Shown: one piece after another, positions 1-7,731 of the stretch
Position numbering within the stretch: the first letter of the stretch is position 1
How the letters are laid out: every line of letters begins with the position of its first letter
Assembly (NCBI GenBank): GCA_964580585.1
Contig: CAZOKZ010000036.1
Coordinates: 1-46,584 of the forward strand
Length of the DNA stretch: 46,584 nt
Direction of reading: 5' to 3'
DNA from: CAZOKZ01 sp964580585
GTDB taxonomy: Bacteria > Sumerlaeota > Sumerlaeia > SLMS01 > JAHLLQ01
Notes under the pieces: generated by a model
What the model saw: the letters and a program-made list of their open reading frames with translations, nothing else
What the model was told of the DNA's origin: nothing
The model's database searches: none
Program-made: the position numbers and the translations under genes

Positions 1-148
1 CGGAAACACCGGGTCAACACTTGGTTGGCGATGAATTGTCCGATTTGACTTGTTGAATTCAAATGGCAGGGTGAATGGTTCAGGAATTGTAAACGATTTC
101 TGGTGGCTTAGCGGTTATTAACCATCAATTCTTCAAGTTAGAGAAAAA
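1..148. other. Window edge, no gene recognised
   Basis: All three forward frames close within the first 60 bases or so, so at most the last few codons of an upstream gene are present and none is recognisable. The remaining stretch is AT-rich and leads into the first gene. I see no convincing promoter hexamers. Confidence 0.4.
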
Positions 149-1228
149 ATGTTTCGACCAAAGAGAAAAAATGACGATATCTCCCACGTTCATTCTTCGG
201 AACGAAATCGCAATATATGGGTGCTCAACTTTGCGACTTTGACGATTCTTTTTATTCTCGCCACTTGGTTTGGTTTGCTCATCGGGCCCCGTAAAAATCA
301 ACATTGGGAAGCATTTCAATACTTTGGCTTACAAGCACACTGGTATCCGTTTGTTGCAGGAATTTGCGCCGCCATCGGATTTTGGATATTTGGTTCGAGA
401 CGATGGAAACACTCACGACTTGCTATCGGATGTGTCACATTCTGTTTGATCGGAACAATTGGTGTATGGCAGCGAAGTCCCGAACGCCGGTTACGCGCCA
501 TTTTGCAAAACTCGAATCATCTTGAAATTCTGTCCTGGTCGTTCGAGCAATCAACCTATGCCTCTATCATCGAATGGTATATGATCGCCACGATTGAAGA
601 TGAAGCAACAAAGACACGACTCGCCGAGAACTTGAGACTGACCGACTCGCCCTTTCATTTAATCCTTCCTCCGGTCGATCATCACGAATTCATTGTCCGG
701 GCATGCGATGCTGAAGGCAATACAACCAACTACTTTTCAGTTTCTAATAAGGGCACACTCATCACGTTTCGTCCCCAATCCGATCCTTTCACTTCCCGGT
801 GCAATGTGGCTCGGGGAGAAAGCGATCATTGGACTTCCAGAGAATTTCAAATAGCATGGAATGATGCTATCTCTCAGAGGATAATTAAGTCGCCGGAGAA
901 CACGATTCCTTCCAACCTCAAATGGCGAATCCTGCTTGGATTAAGTAGCGAAGAAGCATGTTACTATTTAGCAACTCACCGGGAAGGAGCCACACAATTG
1001 GATTTAATCGTTCTTTCCCAACAAATCGGGAAGTATCGAGACAATCCTTCGTTTATTCTACCGTTAATTGAATTAATCGAGAACGAGGACCCGGAAGTCT
1101 GTGCGGCGGCGAAGGAAACATTCGTAAATTTTCTGGGGTATCCGTACGCACACGATTATTTTTTGTCACGTAACAAGAATTCAACGGAGCAGGATACCGC
1201 GAACAGTCCTGGCCTGATCATGGATTAG
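149..1228 (+). CDS. Hypothetical membrane protein with C-terminal HEAT-like helices
   Basis: This is a 359-residue protein of unknown function. After a charged N-terminus of about 25 residues it has three hydrophobic segments (about residues 25-47, 66-86 and 92-108), so it is probably anchored in the inner membrane. A roughly 250-residue soluble part follows. Residues about 310-340 (an alternation of acidic and aliphatic residues around NPSFILPLIELI) look like a HEAT-type helical pair, which suggests protein-protein contact, but this is weak. The start ATG is preceded only by an A-rich AGAGAAAAA stretch. Base composition is AT-richer than the housekeeping genes nearby, and the GGGGACGGAG word is absent, so it may be acquired. 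Its end overlaps the convergent next gene by 11 bp. Confidence 0.7.
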   Translation: MFRPKRKNDDISHVHSSERNRNIWVLNFATLTILFILATWFGLLIGPRKNQHWEAFQYFGLQAHWYPFVAGICAAIGFWIFGSRRWKHSRLAIGCVTFCLIGTIGVWQRSPERRLRAILQNSNHLEILSWSFEQSTYASIIEWYMIATIEDEATKTRLAENLRLTDSPFHLILPPVDHHEFIVRACDAEGNTTNYFSVSNKGTLITFRPQSDPFTSRCNVARGESDHWTSREFQIAWNDAISQRIIKSPENTIPSNLKWRILLGLSSEEACYYLATHREGATQLDLIVLSQQIGKYRDNPSFILPLIELIENEDPEVCAAAKETFVNFLGYPYAHDYFLSRNKNSTEQDTANSPGLIMD

Positions 1229-2492
1229 CGTTCCGCATTTCCCCTGCCGCGACGACAGGGAGCAACCCCTCGGTCAACGTCGTGCGCCACGCGTCGGCGG
1301 TTTTTTTCGGCATGGCGTCGAGTTCAAGCACACCGAGCGACGCGTCGAGCAACCGCAATGCACGGCGCATGTCTTGCTCTTCGACGGTGAGGGCTGCGCG
1401 GTCGGCGGCGAGCGCTCGCGCGGTCCAAATCGCCATGGCGTACAGCAGAAGCAGGCAATGCGTTGCTTCTTCGAGCGGCAATTCGCGCTCGCCCGCGGCG
1501 AGAAATTTTTGCCCGACGATTTTCGCGCAAAAATACGTCTCGAACAGCGCGTGCGCGGCGTCGGAATCGAACGCCTCCGTCCCCACGCGGCGCAAGTCGT
1601 CGAACGTCGCGCCGAGCTCACGGTTTTCAATCCACGGATGGCCTTCGTTGTCGCGAAATCGATTGCCGATATCGATGCGACGCTGGCGTTCGAGACCTTG
1701 CTCGACACCGGACATTTCCAAAAATTCGGCGGGCAAGGGATTCAGCATCAAAAACAGAATCTGGTAAAATACCGCGCGTTGCGAAGGATTCATTTCGCCC
1801 TCGCGATGCATTTTCGCGTATTGCGCGGGAAGCGAGTCGGCAATGGCGTCGCGCAGAACAATGGCGGTTGGCTTCGTCGGGTCGCCCGTGGTGCCCAGTT
1901 GCAAAAATCGCAAACAACATTCGATGCGCGCGATCATCGGCAGCGCGCGGGTTTTCAAAAACACGAGTAGATAGTGCTCCAGGTCCCACATCAAGTCTCC
2001 ACTGATCGGCATGCCGGGACGCAAAAAATGTTTACCCGTGTCGGCGGTATTCGCGCGTTCGAGCAGCAGCGCCCATTCCGGCGTGCGGTCGCCGATGGGT
2101 TCGCCTTGGCCCGCGTTGACGGCGCGGCAAAAGAAGGAGACTTCGACGCCCACGTGGCCGCCCATGGGATAAAATCCGAACGGGTAAAGGCGACACAGAA
2201 GCGGTTTGGCGTCGGCGCCGAAATGCTCGTGAAGACGACACTGGTTGCGGTCGCCGAGAAACACGCACCGTCCGTCGTCGCGCCGCGCGAGACGATGGCG
2301 GCCCTTGAGCAGCGATTGTTTCACGGCGACGGTTTTGCGCACGCTTTGCAAATCGGGCGCGCAGTTTTCAAAATTAAGCGCTTCGATCGCGTCGGCTTCG
2401 CCCGGCCCGAGCCACACGTTCCATTGGCGACAACAATCGCCGCATTGAGAACACGTGAATCGAACGCCGTCGGGTGGGTGGAGGGTGGACAT
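1218..2492 (-). CDS. YkgJ/FliB-like cysteine-cluster protein
   Basis: The 424-residue protein opens with a CxxCxxCC cluster (C14, C17, C20, C21), followed by a C-x-F, a CxxH and a C-R-L-Y-P-F element within the first 110 residues. This is the pattern of the YkgJ family (zinc or iron-sulfur cysteine cluster), which includes the FliB flagellin lysine N-methylase group. The remaining 300 residues are mostly alpha-helical and unassigned. No flagellar gene lies nearby, so a flagellin-modifying role is not supported and the substrate is unknown. It is GC-rich with codon use like the core genes. One copy of the GGGGACGGAG word (1575-1584) is read as Gly-Thr-Glu. The start ATG has a modest AAGG about 10 bases upstream. 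Confidence 0.8.
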   Translation of the reverse strand: MSTLHPPDGVRFTCSQCGDCCRQWNVWLGPGEADAIEALNFENCAPDLQSVRKTVAVKQSLLKGRHRLARRDDGRCVFLGDRNQCRLHEHFGADAKPLLCRLYPFGFYPMGGHVGVEVSFFCRAVNAGQGEPIGDRTPEWALLLERANTADTGKHFLRPGMPISGDLMWDLEHYLLVFLKTRALPMIARIECCLRFLQLGTTGDPTKPTAIVLRDAIADSLPAQYAKMHREGEMNPSQRAVFYQILFLMLNPLPAEFLEMSGVEQGLERQRRIDIGNRFRDNEGHPWIENRELGATFDDLRRVGTEAFDSDAAHALFETYFCAKIVGQKFLAAGERELPLEEATHCLLLLYAMAIWTARALAADRAALTVEEQDMRRALRLLDASLGVLELDAMPKKTADAWRTTLTEGLLPVVAAGEMRNANP

Positions 2493-2513
2493 GGGGGAGA
2501 GCCTTAAAGAGGA

Positions 2514-3278
2514 TTAGCGATTATCGAGTATATTCTTTGCCCTAAAAATCACGATAGCACCAATATAGTGATGATTGTCGTCACAGTCAAAATCACCTCC
2601 CCCATTTCCAGGAGAGAGTTGTGCAGCATGGCGATTTAGTGTAAAAATTTCAATATAGTTTTCAAATCCAGGATTTATAGAAACATTTGAAAGACAATTT
2701 TCGTACCATTTTTCAATTTTCCGAATATTATCATCTTCACCGAATTTCACTTCACGACTGTGCATTGCTGCAAAAATTGCGACGGGCAGATCGGAGGCTC
2801 CTGTATTCCCCTTCAACGAAAAATATTCCGCATTTCTAACTAAATCCTTTTTCACTTCGATTCGCGAAGGGTTGAAAGATTTCAATTCAATCGCGCATAA
2901 TGCGTTTTCAACTCCATTGCATTCTGAGAAAACAGCAACATCAATTTTCCCGTTCCTTGATGTGTTCACAAAATTTCTATAAATTGTTTTCTTTCCAATA
3001 AACTTAGCAGTGGAGATTGAACCCGAAAAAGGAAGACAAGCCGTGGCAAATTTCATCGTGGGACACTCGATTCGAATAGTATAAGGGTATCCAAATCCAG
3101 TATTTAATTCATTGAGCTTCCGAGCTACATGAACTGTAAATAGATATTCTGCTGCTATTCTTTCTGTAAGACTTTCTGTAAAAGCAAAAGTGTCATCAAG
3201 TGCATTTTTCATGGCAGTTCTGACAGCTTTTGAGAATTCATCAAATGTTGTGGATTGAATCATCAATGAGATATCCAT
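2514..3278 (-). CDS. Hypothetical PD-(D/E)XK nuclease-like protein
   Basis: This is a 254-residue protein with no family I can name. It shows the arrangement expected of a PD-(D/E)XK nuclease fold: Glu44 in an N-terminal helix (IAAEYLF), then Asp113 at the start of a strand (KIDVAVF), then E131-L-K133 in the next strand (CAIELKSF), followed by a basic/acidic helix (KDLVRNAEYF). That is inference from motif spacing only. The gene is markedly AT-rich compared with both flanks. It starts inside the last 16 bp of the upstream 155-residue gene, so the two are translationally coupled. The pair could be a toxin-antitoxin or defence cassette. A non-catalytic partner with a nuclease-like fold is also possible. 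Confidence 0.65.
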   Translation of the reverse strand: MDISLMIQSTTFDEFSKAVRTAMKNALDDTFAFTESLTERIAAEYLFTVHVARKLNELNTGFGYPYTIRIECPTMKFATACLPFSGSISTAKFIGKKTIYRNFVNTSRNGKIDVAVFSECNGVENALCAIELKSFNPSRIEVKKDLVRNAEYFSLKGNTGASDLPVAIFAAMHSREVKFGEDDNIRKIEKWYENCLSNVSINPGFENYIEIFTLNRHAAQLSPGNGGGDFDCDDNHHYIGAIVIFRAKNILDNR

Positions 3279-3730
3279 CGCTTCTCCAAATGCGCTCGAC
3301 GCGCAACATCAGAAGTTTCGATTATTTTCACGACAATTGCACTTGGAACTAATAATTCGATCTCTGGCTTTTCTCCAAATTCTCCATTCCAATACTGCTT
3401 TGCAAGCAGTGACAAATCACCACCTGACTCCGCTGTATCTTTCATCCTATCCATTAAAGCCATGTCGCCTCGATGAAAAATACAACACTCGTCTATCGAT
3501 GCTTCATAGAGTTTTCCGTCTTTCATCATCGACCAATGCATTCTCGCACATATTTCATCTTCAAACAGAAATAGACAGGTAGTCCTCTGTGGCTTTGATT
3601 TTGGTCGGAAATTTTCGAGGGCGTCTTCAACATCTTTTGCGATACCAACAAATTTACTATAATATTGATTTGCAGTCTCAATGCATTCCCCAACTGCAAA
3701 TAACCGTTTATCGACACGAAAGTAAGTCAT
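3263..3730 (-). CDS. Hypothetical ADP-ribosyltransferase-like protein (DUF2441-like)
   Basis: The 155-residue protein begins MTYFRVDK. It has R49 followed by a hydrophobic/acidic strand (CLFLFEDE), a Tyr at 75 (LYEAS), a YW pair near 113 and an E125-L-L-V-P strand near the C-terminus. The order Arg, aromatic strand, E-x-L-V-P recalls small ADP-ribosyltransferase folds such as DarT (DUF4433) and proteins grouped as DUF2441. I propose this similarity from memory of the pattern and cannot confirm it. The gene is AT-rich and leads an overlapping pair with the PD-(D/E)XK-like protein. No signal peptide or membrane segment is visible. Activity on nucleic acid or protein is unknown. Confidence 0.6.
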   Translation of the reverse strand: MTYFRVDKRLFAVGECIETANQYYSKFVGIAKDVEDALENFRPKSKPQRTTCLFLFEDEICARMHWSMMKDGKLYEASIDECCIFHRGDMALMDRMKDTAESGGDLSLLAKQYWNGEFGEKPEIELLVPSAIVVKIIETSDVARRAHLEKRWISH

Positions 3731-3802
3731 TTAGGACGAGCCTCAATATGGATAGGAATCAGAATAAGTTGCGCTTGGGTTGGTAATTGTCGTGTATTCT
3801 TA

Positions 3803-4009
3803 TCATTTCTTCACCCCTGTTGTCCGTTGAACACGTGGCAATATCGGCACCGCACTTGCGCTCGGTTGTTGCAATTTCCGTTTCTTGCTCTCGGCGAGTT
3901 CCCGGCAAAGAACACGCAGGTTGGAAACAATACGCAGGCGGCCCTCAATCGCTTCGGGAGACATGTCGCGGCCGATTCCACGGCTTGTGTTTTTGTCATC
4001 CATGTTCAT
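3803..4009 (-). CDS. Small hypothetical protein (68 aa)
   Basis: This short reading frame starts at ATG 4009, with a second Met two codons later. It encodes a basic protein whose middle (MSPEAIEGRLRIVSNLRVL) reads as an amphipathic helix and has the look of a conserved small protein: balanced composition, no rare-codon runs. A longer version of the frame exists upstream but has the composition of a random translation, so I chose the internal start. It lies between the AT-rich gene pair and bioB. Its tail is rich in Lys, Gln and Ser. Function unknown; it could still be a chance frame. Confidence 0.4.
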   Translation of the reverse strand: MNMDDKNTSRGIGRDMSPEAIEGRLRIVSNLRVLCRELAESKKRKLQQPSASAVPILPRVQRTTGVKK

Positions 4010-4369
4010 TGTCCGATATCGCAACCTTTCAGGCCGCTGAACTGTACACAACTCTAACCCAACCCGCTGGGTTGGGCTATCGAATTCTGGCCCGGTGGGC
4101 CAGGAAAACCAGGACAAATCCATTCTCAGGACGAAAGACGTTCTTCGCAGTTCAAGGCGCGCGCCTGTTCGTCCGAAGCTCAACAGCGAAGGTGAAAGGC
4201 GAGGGCGACGGGAGCGTACTTTCGGTACGTGACCAAGCACGAGACCGATGCGCAACGCGGAAATGCGAGAACGGAATCGTCCTGAGGGCTTTCCTCTTTA
4301 CATCGCCGCCGGGGTGGGTCTGACTGGGGGGGTTGGTTTTCAATTCCCCCTTGTCCGGAGGCAGCCCCC
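4010..4369. other. Intergenic leader of bioB with several short hairpins
   Basis: This 360-bp stretch lies upstream of bioB and has no credible gene. It contains the inverted repeat at 4058-4076, a GGCCC/GGGCC hairpin near 4089-4101 and a CGTAC/GTACG hairpin at 4215-4229. The remainder is GC-rich with no consensus promoter I can defend. I see no BirA or BioR operator. A G-run followed by a GGAGG ribosome-binding site closes the region just before the bioB GTG. It could hold a structured leader RNA or a dispersed intergenic element. Confidence 0.4.
4058..4076. repeat. Perfect 8-bp inverted repeat
   Basis: CCCAACCC, a GCT loop, then GGGTTGGG. There is no T-run on either side, so it is not a typical intrinsic terminator. 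It sits just upstream (minus strand) of the small 68-residue frame and about 290 bp ahead of bioB, and could be an operator or a leader hairpin. Confidence 0.45.
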
Positions 4370-5350
4370 GTGTCCCTGACGCGCGATGACGTTCGCTCGA
4401 TTTTCGAAAAGCCGTTCCCCGAGTTGATGTTCGAGGCGGCGACGGTCCACCGCCAGCATCACGATCCGTGCGCGGTTCAGTTCTGCACGCTGAACAGCAT
4501 CAAGACGGGCAAGTGCTCGGAGGATTGTGCGTATTGCCCGCAAAGCGCTCACCATCACGCGGACATCGAGGACCACGGGTTGAAGAATGTGGCCGAGGTG
4601 CTCGGCGCGGCGCGCGAGGCACGCGAGGCGGGTTCGACGCGGTTTTGTCTGGGCGCGGCGTGGCGCGGGCCGCGCGATGGGCGCGATTTCGACGAAGTGC
4701 TGGCGATGGTGCGCGGCATCCGCGAAATGGGCATGGAGGCGTGTGTGACGCTCGGGTTGCTGAGCGAGGAGCAGGCGCAACAGCTCAAGGAAGCGGGGCT
4801 GACGTCGTACAATCATAACCTGGACACGTCGCCGGAATTTTATCCGAACATTATTACGACGCGTAAATTCGAGGACCGCATCGAGACCATCGGCCACGTG
4901 CGCAAGGCGGGCATTTCCGTGTGCAGTGGCGGTATCATTGGCATGGGCGAATCGCGCGAGGATCGCATCGGGTTGCTGCATTCGTTGGCGACGCTGGAAC
5001 CGCCGCCGGAATCGGTGCCGATCAATATGTTGGTGCGGGTCGAGGGTACGCCGCTGGCCAACGAGGCGGAAATGGACCCGATTGAACTCGTGCGTTGCAT
5101 TGCGACGGCGCGTATCCTGATGCCCACGTCGCGCGTGCGGCTTTCGGCGGGTCGCATGCAAATGACAGACGAGTTGCAGGCGTTGTGTTTCCTGGCGGGG
5201 GCGAATTCGATTTTCGCGGGCGAGAAATTGCTGACGACGCCAAACCCGGGATGCGACCGCGACATGCAGTTGATGACGAAATTGGGTATGCGCGCGGAAT
5301 CGCCGGAACACGCCGCCCGCGAACGCGAAGTGGCAGGTATCGAGTACTAA
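4370..5350 (+). CDS. bioB: Biotin synthase
   Basis: This radical SAM enzyme inserts sulfur into dethiobiotin, the last step of biotin synthesis, in the cytoplasm. At 326 residues it has the normal length. The SAM cluster cysteines C49, C53 and C56 lie in KCSEDCAYCPQS. The [2Fe-2S] ligands C93 (RFCLGAAW), C125 (EACVTLGLLSE) and C185 (SVCSGGIIGMGE) are present, as is the Arg in RVRLSAGRMQM. The motif YNHNLDTS is also canonical. The start is GTG, supported by a GGAGG about 10 bases upstream. No bioA, bioC, bioD or bioF gene accompanies it in the window, so the pathway genes are dispersed. A 33-residue membrane peptide and a methyltransferase follow closely and may be cotranscribed. Confidence 0.97.
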   Translation: MSLTRDDVRSIFEKPFPELMFEAATVHRQHHDPCAVQFCTLNSIKTGKCSEDCAYCPQSAHHHADIEDHGLKNVAEVLGAAREAREAGSTRFCLGAAWRGPRDGRDFDEVLAMVRGIREMGMEACVTLGLLSEEQAQQLKEAGLTSYNHNLDTSPEFYPNIITTRKFEDRIETIGHVRKAGISVCSGGIIGMGESREDRIGLLHSLATLEPPPESVPINMLVRVEGTPLANEAEMDPIELVRCIATARILMPTSRVRLSAGRMQMTDELQALCFLAGANSIFAGEKLLTTPNPGCDRDMQLMTKLGMRAESPEHAAREREVAGIEY

Positions 5351-5365
5351 ACAAAGGGATTTGCA

Positions 5366-5467
5366 ATGACACCCGAATTGAAAAAGTTGATGATCTTTGC
5401 TTTTGTTGCTGTCGATACGCTGGTCGTCGCGGCGTTCGTCATTTGGTTCGTTTTTTTCAAGAATTAA
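5366..5467 (+). CDS. Small single-span membrane peptide (33 aa)
   Basis: ATG at 5366 is preceded by AAAGGGA at good spacing and opens a 33-residue frame: a short charged start (MTPELKK), one hydrophobic span of about 23 residues (with FVAVDTLVVAAFVIW) and a Lys-Asn end. It sits 15 bp after bioB and 4 bp before the methyltransferase, filling the gap exactly as an operon gene would. A role as a membrane anchor or accessory peptide is possible but not shown. Confidence 0.6.
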   Translation: MTPELKKLMIFAFVAVDTLVVAAFVIWFVFFKN

Positions 5468-5471
5468 GCCA

Positions 5472-6227
5472 ATGGATTCGCTTACGCTTTATGATTCGCC
5501 GCATTGGTACGACGCGGCGTTGGGCAAGGCGGAAGCGGATGAGGTTGAATTTTACCATCGCATTTTGACGGGGGACGGAGCGACTCCGTCCCCGTTTGTT
5601 TTGTCGATGGGTTGCGGCACTGGACGTATCGAGTCGCCGCTTTCTGGCGCAGGCGTGCGATTTGCGGGTTTCGACGCTTCAATCGCGATGACGCGTGAAG
5701 CGAAACACCGCGATCCTCAAGGGTTTTATGTTGCCGCACGATTCGAGGCTCCACCGTTTAGCAAGATGCAATTCGACGGTGCAATGAGCGGGTTGCTGAG
5801 TTTTGCGTACCTGACGAATGAGAAGGACGCGCGAAAAACGGTTGCGTGGACGGCAAGCGTTCTCCGTCCCCACACGCCGTTAGTACTGGAATTGCCTGTG
5901 GCGTACAAGCCACGAAAATTGCAAGGCATCGAGGAGTCGTTTGCGTGGGAGGACGGAGAATATTCGTTTCGCTATTTGGACGTGGAACGCGAATCGCCTT
6001 ATTTTTCGGTGCTCCACACGGTTTTATCCGTCGAGTGGCGGGGACGGAGAGCAGAGCGGTGCGCGCCGTTTGCGGTTTATACGCCAGACGGCATTCGAGC
6101 GATGCTGACGGAGAATCGTTTATATGAAATGGTACGGTTTTTCGCGCCGTATGACTGTGCGACAGAAACCGAAAAACCGCCAGCGGATTGTCTGCGCGCG
6201 ATGGTGGTGGCTAGGCGGACGGGGTGA
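5472..6227 (+). CDS. Class I SAM-dependent methyltransferase
   Basis: The 251-residue protein has the class I methyltransferase glycine loop (VLSMGCGTGRIESPL, about residues 41-55) followed by an acidic strand end (FAGFDAS). Later comes a typical LRPHTPLVLELP strand. The substrate is not evident, and it lacks clear BioC features despite following bioB. I chose ATG 5472, right after the small membrane peptide. An upstream extension in the same frame overlaps that peptide and looks random. The gene contains four exact GGGGACGGAG words, two as a palindrome at 5571-5593, which inserts Gly-Asp-Gly-Ala-Thr-Pro-Ser-Pro just before the SAM loop. Its end overlaps the convergent next gene by 17 bp. Confidence 0.85.
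   Translation: MDSLTLYDSPHWYDAALGKAEADEVEFYHRILTGDGATPSPFVLSMGCGTGRIESPLSGAGVRFAGFDASIAMTREAKHRDPQGFYVAARFEAPPFSKMQFDGAMSGLLSFAYLTNEKDARKTVAWTASVLRPHTPLVLELPVAYKPRKLQGIEESFAWEDGEYSFRYLDVERESPYFSVLHTVLSVEWRGRRAERCAPFAVYTPDGIRAMLTENRLYEMVRFFAPYDCATETEKPPADCLRAMVVARRTG
5571..5593. repeat. Inverted pair of the dispersed decamer inside a gene
   Basis: GGGGACGGAG is followed by a CGA loop and then its exact reverse complement, giving a perfect 10-bp stem. It lies inside the methyltransferase gene, where the mRNA could form a very stable hairpin. There is no T-run, so termination is unlikely. The encoded segment has no counterpart I would expect in the methyltransferase fold, which suggests an insertion. 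Confidence 0.85.
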
Positions 6228-7719
6228 GTTTTCTCCGTCCCCACAAGGCAATTTGAATCGCAGCGATGGCCATGATCCCACCATATTGCAGCCACCAGGC
6301 AAAGTTGGACTCCTGCCACACGTGTTCTGCTTCCCACCGATCCAGTGGTAAGTAGGTCGCCAACACTGTAAGCGTCCACCATAAAGCAAGAGGCTCGAAT
6401 CGGCGCATGCAACATGGGATCAGCAAGGTTAAATACCAAGGATGATTGACAGGACTAAGGAGCATCGCGCCGCCCATTAAAAGCAGCCAGCGCCTATCCC
6501 AAGGCCAGTTTTTTGGAATGAACGCAACGATCCAAACAATACCGAACAGGGCGTAGGTAATCAGCCGAGCGCTTACTTGATGCGGGCTGCTGGGGACGGA
6601 GTCGGCGCGACGTTGAATTAATTGCCGGGAGAGCGATTCGACGCCAACAACGCTCCCAATCGCATCGGCTGACTGTGTAAATATCTGTCCATCGGGATCG
6701 ACTGACTCAACCGTATTGAACACGAGGCGAAACACAGAGTCGTTGTGACGCCATCGACTTTCATATTGATCCACCGCGCGAAAGACTCCGTCCCCCGCGG
6801 AAAAAAATGGCACATATGACAAAGCCAGTAATGCGGGAACAGAGAGCACGATGAACGAACGGCGCGCTCCGAGTTGACGTGCGAGATGCGGAATAAAAAC
6901 GACGGGGGCAATCTTCGACAACGCCGCGAGAGCAAGACCGCCTGTGGCACCCCAAGCGTTTCGCCATGTGGGGACAGAGTCGTTTTCTCCGTCCCCCGCA
7001 GAGGAACATTCGAGGAAGAACATCGTTAAAACGAGTCCCAACACCACCAGGATATCGAGGTGTCCGCTGGAGGAAAACTCTACGACAACCAAAGGGTGGA
7101 GCAGCCAGACGAGAATGCGTCCACGCGGCAGTTTCGCACGCGCAAGCCAAAGCCACAAAATCCGTGCAATCAGCAGATCGACCGCAATCCACAAGGCTTT
7201 TGTTAGAATCACTCCCCCGCCAACGAAACCAATTAAAGCAAAAAGCGCCTGGGCAAGCGGTGGATAAATGGCGCTGATTTCCGGGTGATTGATGGCGGGC
7301 CAGATGACGTCGTCGCGCAAAGCGGCTAGCTCGGGAGCATTCGGCGCGAATTGATAGGGATTGAATCCGGCCACGATGACGCGGCCTTCCCAAATGTAAC
7401 GGTAGATGTCGTCGCTGAAATTTAATGGGGCGACCATCATACCGAGTCGCACGATAATGGCACCGGCTATTACCAACCGTAATGTGCGAAAATCAAGACG
7501 GTCGAGGTTCCACCACTGGTCCACCATCGAGAGGTAAAAACATCCACTCAAAACGAGCAGCAAAAGCAAATGAACCATGCCATAACCTTCGCCGATGGAG
7601 AGCGAAACGAGCGAAAATGACAGCACGTAACAGGCAATGGCGATGCCGAATGGAATCCGGAAAAGCTGCTCGATCAATTGCGGTTGTGGTGAATTATTTT
7701 CTGGCGGGCCGTTTTCCAT
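6211..7719 (-). CDS. GT-C/GT87-like integral membrane glycosyltransferase
   Basis: This 502-residue polytopic protein has about ten hydrophobic spans. The first loop carries the acidic GT-C signature (SDDIYRYIWEGRV, then GFNPYQFAP), and a later loop has IYPPLAQALF. Both are typical of DUF2029/GT87 and related polyprenyl-phosphate-mannose-dependent transferases. It probably transfers a hexose from a lipid-linked donor on the outer face of the inner membrane; acceptor unknown. It is the last gene of a minus-strand operon after RNase J and the Nudix gene (12 bp gap). Three exact GGGGACGGAG words (6233, 6592, 6786) and a fourth at 6987 lie in the gene. One forms the C-terminal coding end, Trp-Gly-Arg-Arg-Lys. 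Confidence 0.85.
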   Translation of the reverse strand: MENGPPENNSPQPQLIEQLFRIPFGIAIACYVLSFSLVSLSIGEGYGMVHLLLLLVLSGCFYLSMVDQWWNLDRLDFRTLRLVIAGAIIVRLGMMVAPLNFSDDIYRYIWEGRVIVAGFNPYQFAPNAPELAALRDDVIWPAINHPEISAIYPPLAQALFALIGFVGGGVILTKALWIAVDLLIARILWLWLARAKLPRGRILVWLLHPLVVVEFSSSGHLDILVVLGLVLTMFFLECSSAGDGENDSVPTWRNAWGATGGLALAALSKIAPVVFIPHLARQLGARRSFIVLSVPALLALSYVPFFSAGDGVFRAVDQYESRWRHNDSVFRLVFNTVESVDPDGQIFTQSADAIGSVVGVESLSRQLIQRRADSVPSSPHQVSARLITYALFGIVWIVAFIPKNWPWDRRWLLLMGGAMLLSPVNHPWYLTLLIPCCMRRFEPLALWWTLTVLATYLPLDRWEAEHVWQESNFAWWLQYGGIMAIAAIQIALWGRRKLTPSA

Positions 7720-7731
7720 GTTCGGTTCCGA

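Noticed and set aside
3787..4323. A 178-residue plus-strand frame
   Set aside because: Composition is random-looking, opposite to the better small frame, and spans hairpins.
4010..4369. A riboswitch or BirA operator ahead of bioB
   Set aside because: No consensus core or operator could be matched; only generic hairpins are present.
5472..6227. BioC, because it follows bioB
   Set aside because: The methyltransferase lacks features that would separate BioC from general class I enzymes, and the small peptide lies between them.
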